Below are positions 52,926 through 60,428 of a stretch of DNA of 64,000 nt, piece by piece. The notes under the pieces were generated by a model. It did no database searches, was not told the origin of the DNA, and worked only from the letters and a program-made list of their open reading frames with translations. The stretch's first letter is position 1, and each line of letters opens with the position of its first letter. The stretch is from Luteipulveratus halotolerans (lineage in GTDB: Bacteria; Actinomycetota; Actinomycetes; Actinomycetales; Dermatophilaceae), in the NCBI RefSeq assembly GCF_001247745.1, contig NZ_LAIR01000002.1, positions 1,736,001 through 1,800,000 of the forward strand. The letters are read 5' to 3'. The position numbers and the translations under genes were made by a program.

Positions 52926-53912
52926 TCAGGGTTCGGACACCGCGCCCACGACCATGCCGGTCACGTCAGCACCGGTCCGTACGACGGCGTCCGGCGCTGC
53001 GACCGCGTCGACCATCCGCGCGCCCGCCTGCACCACCGCACCGCGCATCACGATGCTGCCGCTCACCTGCGCGCCGGACTCGACCCGCGCACCCGCGTGC
53101 ACCGTCGTACCGTCGGTCAGCATCGCTCCCACCTCGACGGTGGCGGCCGGGTCGACCCACGCCCGTCGACCGGGGGAACCGCCGGGCAGCCTGCCGAGGA
53201 CGGCGTCGGCCGACGCCGCGACCAGCGCGGCCGGCGAGCCCACATCGCGGAAGTACGCCTGTTCGGCGTACGCGTGCACCGCACCGTCACCGACGAGCCC
53301 GGGTACGACGTCGCGCTCCCACGACACCGGACCGTCGGCATCGATGGCGCCGACGGTCGCACCCGCGACGACGTACGTGCCGGCGTTGATGAGGTCCGCG
53401 ACCGGGTGCTCCGGCTTCTCGACGAAGTCGACCACGCGCCCGTCGCGGGCGCACACGACCGAGCCGTACGCGCGCGGATCCGGCACGGACCTGACGTGAA
53501 GCAGGAGCGCTGTCCCCTCCTCGGCACGACGTTCGTACGCGGTGATCTGCGCACGCAGGTCGTGGCCGCTGAGCAGGTCGCCGTTGAGGACGACGACCGC
53601 CCGGGCCTGCCGGGCTCTGGACGAGCTCGCCCAGGCATGCCGCAGTGCGCCGCCCGTTCCGAGCGGCTCGGTCTCGGGGGCGTACGACAGGCGGACGCCC
53701 CAGCGCGACCCGTCACCGAGCGCGGGTTCGAACTGCTCGGCGCAGTACCCGGTCGCGAGGACGACATCGGTGACGCCGGCGCCGGCGAGTCGGCGCAGCT
53801 GGTGCACGATCAACGGATCGGCGCCGACCGGCAGCAGGTGCTTGGGTGCCTGGTCGGTGAGCGGCCGCATCCGGGTGCCGTATCCGCCCGCGAGCACGAT
53901 GCCCACCGTCAT
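52926..53912 (-). CDS. Sugar-nucleotide transferase (mannose/heptose-1-phosphate guanylyltransferase-like)
   Basis: A 328-residue nucleotidyltransferase. The N-terminal Rossmann-like domain starts with GIVLAGGYGTRMRPLTDQAPKHLLPV (signature G-x-G-T-R-x-x-P-x-T...PK), then GTGGALRHAW, VVVLNGDLLSG and FVEKPEHP. The C-terminal 80 residues are a left-handed beta-helix of short repeats (GAMLTDGTTVHAGARVESGAQVSGS). It could be a GDP-mannose or GDP-heptose (HddC-type) pyrophosphorylase; the window has hddA, gmhA and gmhB but no other candidate for that step. The ATG at 53912 has AGGAG upstream. Confidence 0.8.
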   Translation of the reverse strand: MTVGIVLAGGYGTRMRPLTDQAPKHLLPVGADPLIVHQLRRLAGAGVTDVVLATGYCAEQFEPALGDGSRWGVRLSYAPETEPLGTGGALRHAWASSSRARQARAVVVLNGDLLSGHDLRAQITAYERRAEEGTALLLHVRSVPDPRAYGSVVCARDGRVVDFVEKPEHPVADLINAGTYVVAGATVGAIDADGPVSWERDVVPGLVGDGAVHAYAEQAYFRDVGSPAALVAASADAVLGRLPGGSPGRRAWVDPAATVEVGAMLTDGTTVHAGARVESGAQVSGSIVMRGAVVQAGARMVDAVAAPDAVVRTGADVTGMVVGAVSEP

Positions 53913-54021
53913 CGCCTGCTCCTGTTCGGTCCTGCCCGGCCGGCCGCCGGTGTGCACGAGTAGGCACGGTAGCCGCAGACACCCACCGAACCGCAGAGTG
54001 ATCCACGCCACCACGAGAAGT

Positions 54022-54033
54022 GACCTGCTAGTA
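54022..54033. promoter_or_regulatory. Degenerate palindrome (GACC-N4-AGTA) upstream of the long two-helix protein gene
   Basis: GACCTGCTAGTA, 11 bases before the ATG at 54045. A -10-like TAGCAT (54032-54037) overlaps it and leaves only about seven bases to the ATG, with no ribosome binding site. Confidence 0.4.
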
Positions 54034-54044
54034 GCATCCAGCGC

Positions 54045-54788
54045 ATGCCTGACGACCACGACAGCCGGACGCTGATCTCGCCACGCACGGGCACCAAGGT
54101 CTCGCTGCTGGTGGCGATCCCGCTGCTGCTCGCGGCGGCCTACTTCTTCTGGGTACCGATCACCCTGCAGAGCCCCGAGACCGGGTCGACCTTCAACTGC
54201 GGTACGGCCGCGAGCCCGCCGAGCAGTGGGTTCCAGAAGGGCACCTGCGGAGACCTCAACAAGATCAACAAGTTCCGGGCGATCGGCCTCGGTGCCTCTG
54301 CGCTGCTCATCGGTGGCCTGGGCGCTGCGATGTTCGGCGCCGAACGCCGTGAGGAGGTCCGTCCCCGGCGCCGCCACGACGACGAGGACGACGACCGCCG
54401 CGACAAGGCCGCCACCGCGCGCCGCACCCCCGATGACGAGCGCGGCAGCCGTCGCGCGAGCGACGCCTCCGACGCCCCGCACGGTGCGCGTCGCCTGCAC
54501 GACGAGCCTGCGGCCGACGCCCGTCGGTGGAGCGAGGACGACAACGCGGCCCGCGGCGCACTCCGCGACGAGTCATGGCGTGGCCGCCGCAGCGCCGACC
54601 TCGACGACGAGCGCGACGTGGCCGCCGACACCGAGGCCACGCGCGGCGCCCGGCGGCTGCCCGCCGACGACCGCGGGTGGTTCGAGGACGAGACCGAGGT
54701 CGGACGTCGCTACGACGCCGAGACCCGCGCCGGCCGGCACAGCCTCGGCTCGGACGAGCTGCGGTCACGGCGTCACAGCGACGACTGA
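54045..54788 (+). CDS. Two-helix membrane protein of unknown family with long charged tail
   Basis: A 247-residue protein. Residues 1-105 match the 120-residue protein at 48504-48866: ISPRTGTK, a first helix, a Cys loop (FNCGTAASP...TCGDLNKINKFRAI), a second helix and AMFGAERR. The remaining 140 residues are a highly charged Arg/Asp/Glu tail with short repeats such as RRxDD and WxExD, expected to be cytoplasmic and disordered. No family is recognised. Its location at the right edge of the envelope locus mirrors its paralogue inside it. Likely leaderless. Confidence 0.75.
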   Translation: MPDDHDSRTLISPRTGTKVSLLVAIPLLLAAAYFFWVPITLQSPETGSTFNCGTAASPPSSGFQKGTCGDLNKINKFRAIGLGASALLIGGLGAAMFGAERREEVRPRRRHDDEDDDRRDKAATARRTPDDERGSRRASDASDAPHGARRLHDEPAADARRWSEDDNAARGALRDESWRGRRSADLDDERDVAADTEATRGARRLPADDRGWFEDETEVGRRYDAETRAGRHSLGSDELRSRRHSDD

Positions 54789-54808
54789 GCCGCACCACCA
54801 CCCACCGC

Positions 54809-54843
54809 AACGACCCGCCACCCCCGAGGGGTGGCGGGTCGTT
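54809..54843. terminator. Bidirectional terminator between the envelope locus and polA
   Basis: A perfect 16-bp stem (54809-54824 with 54828-54843) around a three-base loop, with TT after the stem on the plus strand, between convergent genes. Confidence 0.88.
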
Positions 54844-54858
54844 CGCTGCAGGCGAGCG

Positions 54859-57537
54859 TCAGTGCGCCGCGTCGTGCCAGGACCCGCCGACGCCCACGCT
54901 GACGTCGAGCGGCACGTCCATCTCGACGGCGGCACCCATCTCGGTGCGGACCAGCGCCTCCAGGTCGTCGCGCTCCCCCGCCGCGACCTCGAGCACGAGC
55001 TCGTCGTGCACCTGCAGCAGCATCCGCGACTTCGCGCCCGACTCCTTCAGCCGCCGGTCGACGCGAAGCATCGCCAGCTTGATGATGTCGGCGGCCGAGC
55101 CCTGGATGGGCGCGTTGAGCGCCATCCGTTCGGCCATCTGCCGCCGCTGCCGGTTGTCGGAGTTGAGGTCGGGCAGGTAGCGCCGCCGACCGAGCATGGT
55201 CTCGGTGTAGCCCGTCGTGCGTGCGTCGGCGACGACCTCGCGCAGGTAGTCGCGCACGCCCCCGAACCGCGCGAAGTACTCGTCCATCAGCCCGCTCGCC
55301 TCCTCGGTGCTGATGGTGAGCTGCTTGGACAGGCCGAACGCCGACAGACCGTAGGCGAGGCCGTACGACATGGCCTTGACCTTGGCGCGCATCTCGAGGG
55401 TGACGTCGTCCGGCTCGACGGCGAACACCCGCGATCCGACGAACCGGTGCAGGTCCTCGCCGGTGCGGAACGCCTGGATCAGACCCTCGTCTCCCGACAG
55501 GTGGGCCATGATGCGCATCTCGATCTGGCTGTAGTCGGCGGACATCAACGACTCGTAGCCGTCGCCGACGACGAACACCTCACGGATCCGCCGGCCGGAC
55601 TCGGTGCGGATCGGGATGTTCTGCAGGTTGGGCTCGGTCGAGGACAGCCGGCCCGTGGCGGCGATCGTCTGCTGATACGTCGTGTGGATACGGCCGTCGT
55701 CGGCCACCGACTTGATGAGGCCCTCGACCGTCACCCGCAGCCGCGAGGAGTCGCGGTGACGCAGCAGCGCCTCCAGGAACGGGTGCTCGGTCTTGGTGTA
55801 GAGGTCGCTCAGGGCATCGGCGTCGGTGGTGTAGCCGGTCTTGGTCTTCTTGGTCTTGGGCATGCCGAGCGTCTCGAACAGCACGACCTGCAGCTGCTTG
55901 GGCGATCCGAGGTTGATCTGATCGCCACCGATCGCGTCGTACGCGTCCTGCTGGGCCTCGCGCACGCCGTCGGCGTAGTCGCTCTCGAGCGACTGCATCG
56001 CCTCGGTGTCGACGGCGATGCCGACCTGCTCCATGCCGGCGAGCACGTCGACCAGCGGCAGCTCGATGTCGGCGAGCAGCTGGGTGCCACCGGTCGCGGC
56101 GACCTGCTCATCGAGCGCGGTCGCGAGCTCGGCCACGGCCTGAGCGCGCTGCATCGCACCCAGGGCCTCCTCGCTCGTGCCGGTGTCGCCGAGGTCGAGA
56201 ACGCCCTGGCCGCCGGCCGGCTCGGGTCCGGTCAGCTCACGCTTGAGGTAGCGCAGCACCAGGTCGGCCAGGTCGTACGAACGCTGATCGGGGCGCACGA
56301 GATAGGCGGCGAGCGCGGTGTCGCTGGTGACGCCGTGCACGGGCATCCCGCGCGCGGCCAGCGCCTGCAGCTGCCCCTTCGCGTCGTACATCGCCTTGGG
56401 GTGGTCCGCATCGGCGAGCCAGTCGCCGAGCGCGTTCTGCGCCTCGGGAGTCAGCGTGGTGAGGTCGATGTACGCCGCCGTGCCCGACGCCGGGGCGAGG
56501 GCCAGCCCGTGCGCGTCGCCGGTGCCGCGCGCCCAGGTGCCGAGCAGGTGCACCCCCACGCGCTCACCGGAGGTCAGATGCTCCTGGACCCAGGCGGCGA
56601 CGTCGGCGGCCTCGAGTGCCTCCCCCTCGACCTCGATGGCCTCGTCGGCCTCGGTGTCGACCGCCTCGAGCGTCTGGAACAACCGGTCGCGCAGAACCCG
56701 GAACTCCAGGCCGTCGAACACCGTGTGGACCTCGTCGCGGTCCCAGGTGCGCCGCTCGAGGTCGTCGACGGTGATGTCGAGCGGCATGTCGACGAGCAGC
56801 TGGTTGAGGCGGCGGTTGCGCAGGACCCCGTCGAGGTGGTCACGCAGCGACTGCCCGGCCTTGCCCTTGATCTCGCCGACGTGGTCGACGATGCCCGACA
56901 GGTCGCCATACAGACCGATCCACTTGGCCGCCGTCTTGGGCCCCACACCGGGCACGCCGGGCAGGTTGTCCGAGGACTCGCCCACCATGGCGGCGAGGTC
57001 GCTGTAACGCTCGGGACGGACGCCGTACTTGTCCTCGACGGCGTCCGGTGTCATCCGCGCCAGGTCGGAGACGCCCTTGCGCGGGTAGAGCAGCGTGACC
57101 TTGTCGCTGACGAGCTGGATCGCGTCACGGTCACCCGAGCAGATGAGCACCTCGTCGAAGTCCGCGGCGACCGCCCGCGTGGTCAGGGTCGCGATGATGT
57201 CGTCGGCCTCGTAGCCGGCGGACTCGACGTAGGGGATGCGCAGCGCGTCGAGCACCTCGTGCACGAGCGACACCTGGCCCTTGAACTCATCCGGCGTGGT
57301 CGCGCGTCCCGCCTTGTACTCGGCGTACTCCTCCGAGCGGAACGTCTGGCGGGAGACGTCGAACGCGACACCGACGTGGGTGGGCTCCTCGTCGCGCAGG
57401 ACGTTGATGAGCATCGAGGTGAACCCGTAGACCGCATTGGTCGACTGCCCGGTGGTGGTCGAGAAGTTCTCGACCGGGAGCGCGAAGAACGCGCGGTAGG
57501 CAAGGGAATGACCGTCGAGGAGGAGGAGCCGCTTCAC
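54859..57537 (-). CDS. polA: DNA polymerase I
   Basis: An 892-residue repair and Okazaki-processing polymerase. The N-terminal 5' nuclease (residues 1-290) has LLLLDGHSLAYRAFFAL, GYEADDIIATL and GDRDAIQLV. The middle 3'-5' exonuclease-like domain lacks the D-x-E and other metal ligands and should be inactive, as in other actinobacteria. The polymerase domain has motif A ADYSQIEMRIMAHLSGD, motif B KAMSYGLAYGLSAFGL and motif C VHDELV (843-848). I chose the GTG at 57537 (MKRLLLLDGHS); the frame extends 13 codons further without homology. Confidence 0.97.
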   Translation of the reverse strand: MKRLLLLDGHSLAYRAFFALPVENFSTTTGQSTNAVYGFTSMLINVLRDEEPTHVGVAFDVSRQTFRSEEYAEYKAGRATTPDEFKGQVSLVHEVLDALRIPYVESAGYEADDIIATLTTRAVAADFDEVLICSGDRDAIQLVSDKVTLLYPRKGVSDLARMTPDAVEDKYGVRPERYSDLAAMVGESSDNLPGVPGVGPKTAAKWIGLYGDLSGIVDHVGEIKGKAGQSLRDHLDGVLRNRRLNQLLVDMPLDITVDDLERRTWDRDEVHTVFDGLEFRVLRDRLFQTLEAVDTEADEAIEVEGEALEAADVAAWVQEHLTSGERVGVHLLGTWARGTGDAHGLALAPASGTAAYIDLTTLTPEAQNALGDWLADADHPKAMYDAKGQLQALAARGMPVHGVTSDTALAAYLVRPDQRSYDLADLVLRYLKRELTGPEPAGGQGVLDLGDTGTSEEALGAMQRAQAVAELATALDEQVAATGGTQLLADIELPLVDVLAGMEQVGIAVDTEAMQSLESDYADGVREAQQDAYDAIGGDQINLGSPKQLQVVLFETLGMPKTKKTKTGYTTDADALSDLYTKTEHPFLEALLRHRDSSRLRVTVEGLIKSVADDGRIHTTYQQTIAATGRLSSTEPNLQNIPIRTESGRRIREVFVVGDGYESLMSADYSQIEMRIMAHLSGDEGLIQAFRTGEDLHRFVGSRVFAVEPDDVTLEMRAKVKAMSYGLAYGLSAFGLSKQLTISTEEASGLMDEYFARFGGVRDYLREVVADARTTGYTETMLGRRRYLPDLNSDNRQRRQMAERMALNAPIQGSAADIIKLAMLRVDRRLKESGAKSRMLLQVHDELVLEVAAGERDDLEALVRTEMGAAVEMDVPLDVSVGVGGSWHDAAH

Positions 57538-57594
57538 GCATGAAAGCCTATGTGCTGGCACCGACGCCGCACGCACAGGAGAGGACCTTCACCG

Positions 57595-58056
57595 ATGTCC
57601 GAGGCACCCGCCGAGACCGGCACCCCCGACCAGCCGACCGGTGAGGAGCTGCTCGCGCTGTTCACCAGCATGAACGCCGGCACCCTGGGCGAGCGGATGG
57701 GCATCGAGTTCCTCGAGGCGAGCCCCGGTCGCGTCGTGGCGCGCATGCCCGTCGAGGGCAACACCCAGCCCTACGGCCTGCTGCACGGCGGCGCCAGTGT
57801 CGTGCTCGCCGAGACGGTCGGATCGGTCGCCGCCGCGCTGCATGCCGGCCGCGACCGCATCGCCGTCGGGCTCGACATCAACTCGACCCATCACCGCGGA
57901 GTGCGGTCGGGCTACGTGACCGCGACGACCACGCCGCTGTCACAGGGACGATCGGTGGCGACGTACGACGTCGCGATCGTCGATGACGAGGGTCGCCGGG
58001 TCAACACCTCGCGGATCACCTGCATGCTGCGCGACGCGCCGCCGCAGGCGACCTGA
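57595..58056 (+). CDS. PaaI/hotdog-fold thioesterase
   Basis: A 153-residue hotdog thioesterase. The central motif YGLLHGGASVVLAETVGS carries the catalytic Glu and HGG loop, and VGLDINSTHHRGVRSGYVTATT completes the fold. It probably hydrolyses acyl-CoA esters such as phenylacetyl- or hydroxybenzoyl-CoA types; the exact substrate is open. The ATG at 57595 has AGGAGAGGA upstream. It is divergent from polA across 57 bases, an arrangement often seen in actinobacteria. Confidence 0.9.
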   Translation: MSEAPAETGTPDQPTGEELLALFTSMNAGTLGERMGIEFLEASPGRVVARMPVEGNTQPYGLLHGGASVVLAETVGSVAAALHAGRDRIAVGLDINSTHHRGVRSGYVTATTTPLSQGRSVATYDVAIVDDEGRRVNTSRITCMLRDAPPQAT

Positions 58057-58058
58057 CC

Positions 58059-58643
58059 TCAACCGCCGGTGCCCCGGGCCAGCCTCACACGGGCGGCGCG
58101 GGCGCGCAGCGAGCGGCGCCGGCGTACGACGGCGTCCGACGACGGCAGGGTCTCGTCTCCCGCGAGACGTCGGCGCAGCGCTCCTGGAGTGGTCGAGCGG
58201 CTGGTCACCAGCGGCGCGAACCCGAGGCGGGCGAAGTAGCGGTTGCTGTCCTTCTGCTGAGCAGGCACGCACGACACCAGCTGGCTCGCCCCGACGTGCT
58301 CGGCGAACCGCGCGGCCATCTGCAGCAGCTCGCGCGCGACGCCCGTACGACGATGCTCCGGCTCGACCCAGATCTGGTCGATCCACGCTGCAGTGTCCTC
58401 GGCAAGGCCGGACAGCGGGCTGTGGGTGACGACGACGAACCCGACCTGCGCGCCGCCGGTGCTCGCGGCGTAGATGCGAACGTCGTTGCGCTGCAACGCA
58501 TCTCGCAGCCTGCCCTCACGAACAGCGCGGTCGGCCCACTCGCTGGTCTGACCCACGGCGACCCTTGACGACACCCACAACGGGGCGAAGGTCTCCTCGT
58601 CGGCCGGGCGGACACGGGCGACCGAGACGGCAGAGCGTGACAA
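58059..58643 (-). CDS. GNAT-family N-acetyltransferase
   Basis: A GNAT enzyme of about 194 residues. The acetyl-CoA loop is in WIDQIWVEPEHRRTGVARELLQMAARFAEH (the R-x-x-G-x-A pattern), followed by SNRYFARLGFAPL. A basic C-terminal tail rich in Arg follows. The substrate is not known. I chose the TTG at 58643 because GGAGGA lies four bases before it; the open frame runs to 58739 without GNAT sequence. It converges with the thioesterase gene with two bases between. Confidence 0.8.
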   Translation of the reverse strand: MSRSAVSVARVRPADEETFAPLWVSSRVAVGQTSEWADRAVREGRLRDALQRNDVRIYAASTGGAQVGFVVVTHSPLSGLAEDTAAWIDQIWVEPEHRRTGVARELLQMAARFAEHVGASQLVSCVPAQQKDSNRYFARLGFAPLVTSRSTTPGALRRRLAGDETLPSSDAVVRRRRSLRARAARVRLARGTGG

Positions 58644-58766
58644 CGGCTCCTCCGGGCAAGGGCGGTGACGCGGCCCTGGGGGCTGGGCCGACAAGGGGTC
58701 ACAGTACGCCTCCCCCACCTCCGGTGAGAGGCAAACCACGACGGCTGTCGACGGGCGCGTACGACG

Positions 58767-58806
58767 AACGGGTGGAGCCCCTCGTCGTGGAGCGGCTCCA
58801 CCCGTT
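58767..58806 (-). terminator. Terminator of the liv operon
   Basis: A 13-bp perfect stem (58767-58779 with 58794-58806) and a 14-base loop, 17 bases after the livF stop in the direction of transcription. A sparse T content follows. Confidence 0.7.
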
Positions 58807-58822
58807 GGGGTCGGAGCGGAGG

Positions 58823-59536
58823 TCAGGCCGCGCCGAGGTAGGCCTCCTTGATGGCCGGGTTGGCGAGCAGCTCCTTGCCGGTGCCGGAGTGGGTGATGCG
58901 CCCGGTCTCCAGGACGTAGGCCCGGTCGGCCTTGGCCAGCGCCTGATTGGCGTTCTGCTCGACCAGCAGGACTGTCGTGCCCTGGTCGTTGACCTGCTTG
59001 ATGATGCTGAAGATCTGGCGGATGAACTGCGGCGCCAGACCCATCGACGGCTCGTCGAGCAGCAGCACCTTGGGGTGGCCCATCAACGCACGCCCGATGG
59101 CGAGCATCTGCTGCTCACCGCCGGACATCGTCCCGCCGAGCTGCTTCTGCCGCTCCTTCAGCCGAGGGAACAGGTCGAAGACGCGCTCGAAGTCGGCCGC
59201 CATCTGCGACTTGTCCTTGAGCGCGTAGGCACCCATGTCGAGGTTCTCCATGACCGTCATCGACGGGAAGATTCCGCGACCCTCCGGCGTCAGGGAGATG
59301 CCCTTGACGACCCGGATGTGGCCCTTGGTCTTGGAGATGTCCTCACCGTCGAAGCGGATGCTCCCGCCCGACAGGTTGAGCAGACCGGCGAGGGTGCGCA
59401 TCGTCGTGGTCTTGCCGGCACCGTTGGCACCGATCAGCGAGACGATCTCGCCCTCCTCGACCGTCAGCGACATGTCGTGGATGGCCTGGATACGGCCGTA
59501 GTGGACCGAGATGTTGTCGACCTCAAGCAGCGCCAT
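58823..59536 (-). CDS. livF: Branched-chain amino-acid-type ABC transporter ATP-binding protein LivF
   Basis: A 237-residue ABC ATPase. Walker A GANGAGKTTT, signature MSGGEQQMLAIGRAL, Walker B VLLLDEPSMGLAP and the switch EQNANQAL match LivF. It powers uptake of leucine/isoleucine/valine or related amides with LivG at the membrane. The ATG lies 14 bp inside the end of livG, as usual for coupled ABC operons. Confidence 0.95.
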   Translation of the reverse strand: MALLEVDNISVHYGRIQAIHDMSLTVEEGEIVSLIGANGAGKTTTMRTLAGLLNLSGGSIRFDGEDISKTKGHIRVVKGISLTPEGRGIFPSMTVMENLDMGAYALKDKSQMAADFERVFDLFPRLKERQKQLGGTMSGGEQQMLAIGRALMGHPKVLLLDEPSMGLAPQFIRQIFSIIKQVNDQGTTVLLVEQNANQALAKADRAYVLETGRITHSGTGKELLANPAIKEAYLGAA

Positions 59537-60428
59537 CGTCGTCGGTCTCCTCTCCGAGGTAGGCGGCGATCACCTTGGGATCCTCACGGATCTCGCTGGG
59601 CGTCCCCTCTGCGATCTTCTTGCCGAACTCCAGCACCACGATGCGGTCGGTCACACCCATGACCAGCCGCATGTCGTGCTCGATGAGCAGCACGGTGTAG
59701 CCGTCGTCGCGGATCGTGCGGATGAGCTGCATCAGCTCGTCCTTCTCGGCCGGGTTGAACCCGGCCGCCGGCTCGTCCAGGCACAGCAGCTTGGGCTCGG
59801 TCGCCAGGGCCCGGGCGATCTCCAGCCGACGCTGGTAGCCGTACGGCAGGTTGCGGGCCAGCTCCTGCGCCTTGTCGGCGATGCCCACGAAGTCCAGCAG
59901 GGCCATGCCGTGCTCGATCGAGCTCTTCTCCTCGCGGCGATGACGCGGCGAGCGGAAGATCGCCCCGGGGACGCTCGTCTTGTGCCGGGCGTCGAGCCCG
60001 ACCACGACGTTCTCGAGGGCGGTCATCTGGCCGAAGAGCCGGATGTTCTGGAACGTCCGGGCCAGGCCCAGTCGCGTGATGACGTGCTGCTTGCGGCCGT
60101 TAAGGGTGTGACCCTCCAGCTGGACGCTGCCACCACTGGGCTTGTAGACGCCGGTCATCGCGTTGAAGCACGTCGTCTTGCCGGCACCGTTGGGCCCGAT
60201 GAGCCCGAGGATCTCGCCGCGCTTGATGTCGAACGTGACGTTGTCCAGGGCGGTCAGACCGCCGAAGGTGACGGTCAGGTCGCGGATCTCGACCAGGTTG
60301 TCGCCGACCGCCACCTCGATGTCGCGGTCGGGCGCCACCACCTGGGCGACCTCGGAGTCCAGGGACGGCGGGGCGTCCGGGTGCTCGGTCGTGATCTCCT
60401 CGGGCGTCTCGCCCGCGGGGGTGCTCAT
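59523..60428 (-). CDS. livG: Branched-chain amino-acid-type ABC transporter ATP-binding protein LivG
   Basis: A 301-residue ABC ATPase with an acidic N-terminal extension of about 45 residues before the ATPase core. It has Walker A GPNGAGKTTCFN, the LivG-type signature region YGYQRRLEIARALAT, Walker B LLCLDEPAAGFNP and the switch IEHDMRLVM. The ATG at 60428 overlaps the livM stop by 4 bp. The open frame beyond it to 60809 lies in livM and is not coding. Confidence 0.94.
   Translation of the reverse strand: MSTPAGETPEEITTEHPDAPPSLDSEVAQVVAPDRDIEVAVGDNLVEIRDLTVTFGGLTALDNVTFDIKRGEILGLIGPNGAGKTTCFNAMTGVYKPSGGSVQLEGHTLNGRKQHVITRLGLARTFQNIRLFGQMTALENVVVGLDARHKTSVPGAIFRSPRHRREEKSSIEHGMALLDFVGIADKAQELARNLPYGYQRRLEIARALATEPKLLCLDEPAAGFNPAEKDELMQLIRTIRDDGYTVLLIEHDMRLVMGVTDRIVVLEFGKKIAEGTPSEIREDPKVIAAYLGEETDDDGAA

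Noticed and set aside
53913..54010. GAGTAGG and GGTAGCC repeats upstream of the sugar-nucleotide transferase as a shared operator
   Set aside because: Only one half-site matches; the opposite TAC arm at the fixed distance is missing.
20516..54788. Mobile element or prophage origin for the envelope locus
   Set aside because: No integrase, transposase, terminal repeats, tRNA target or phage structural genes seen, and base composition looks uniform.
54226..57543. A 1105-codon plus-strand frame over polA
   Set aside because: Antisense shadow of polA that also crosses the strong terminator at 54809-54843; no domain seen.
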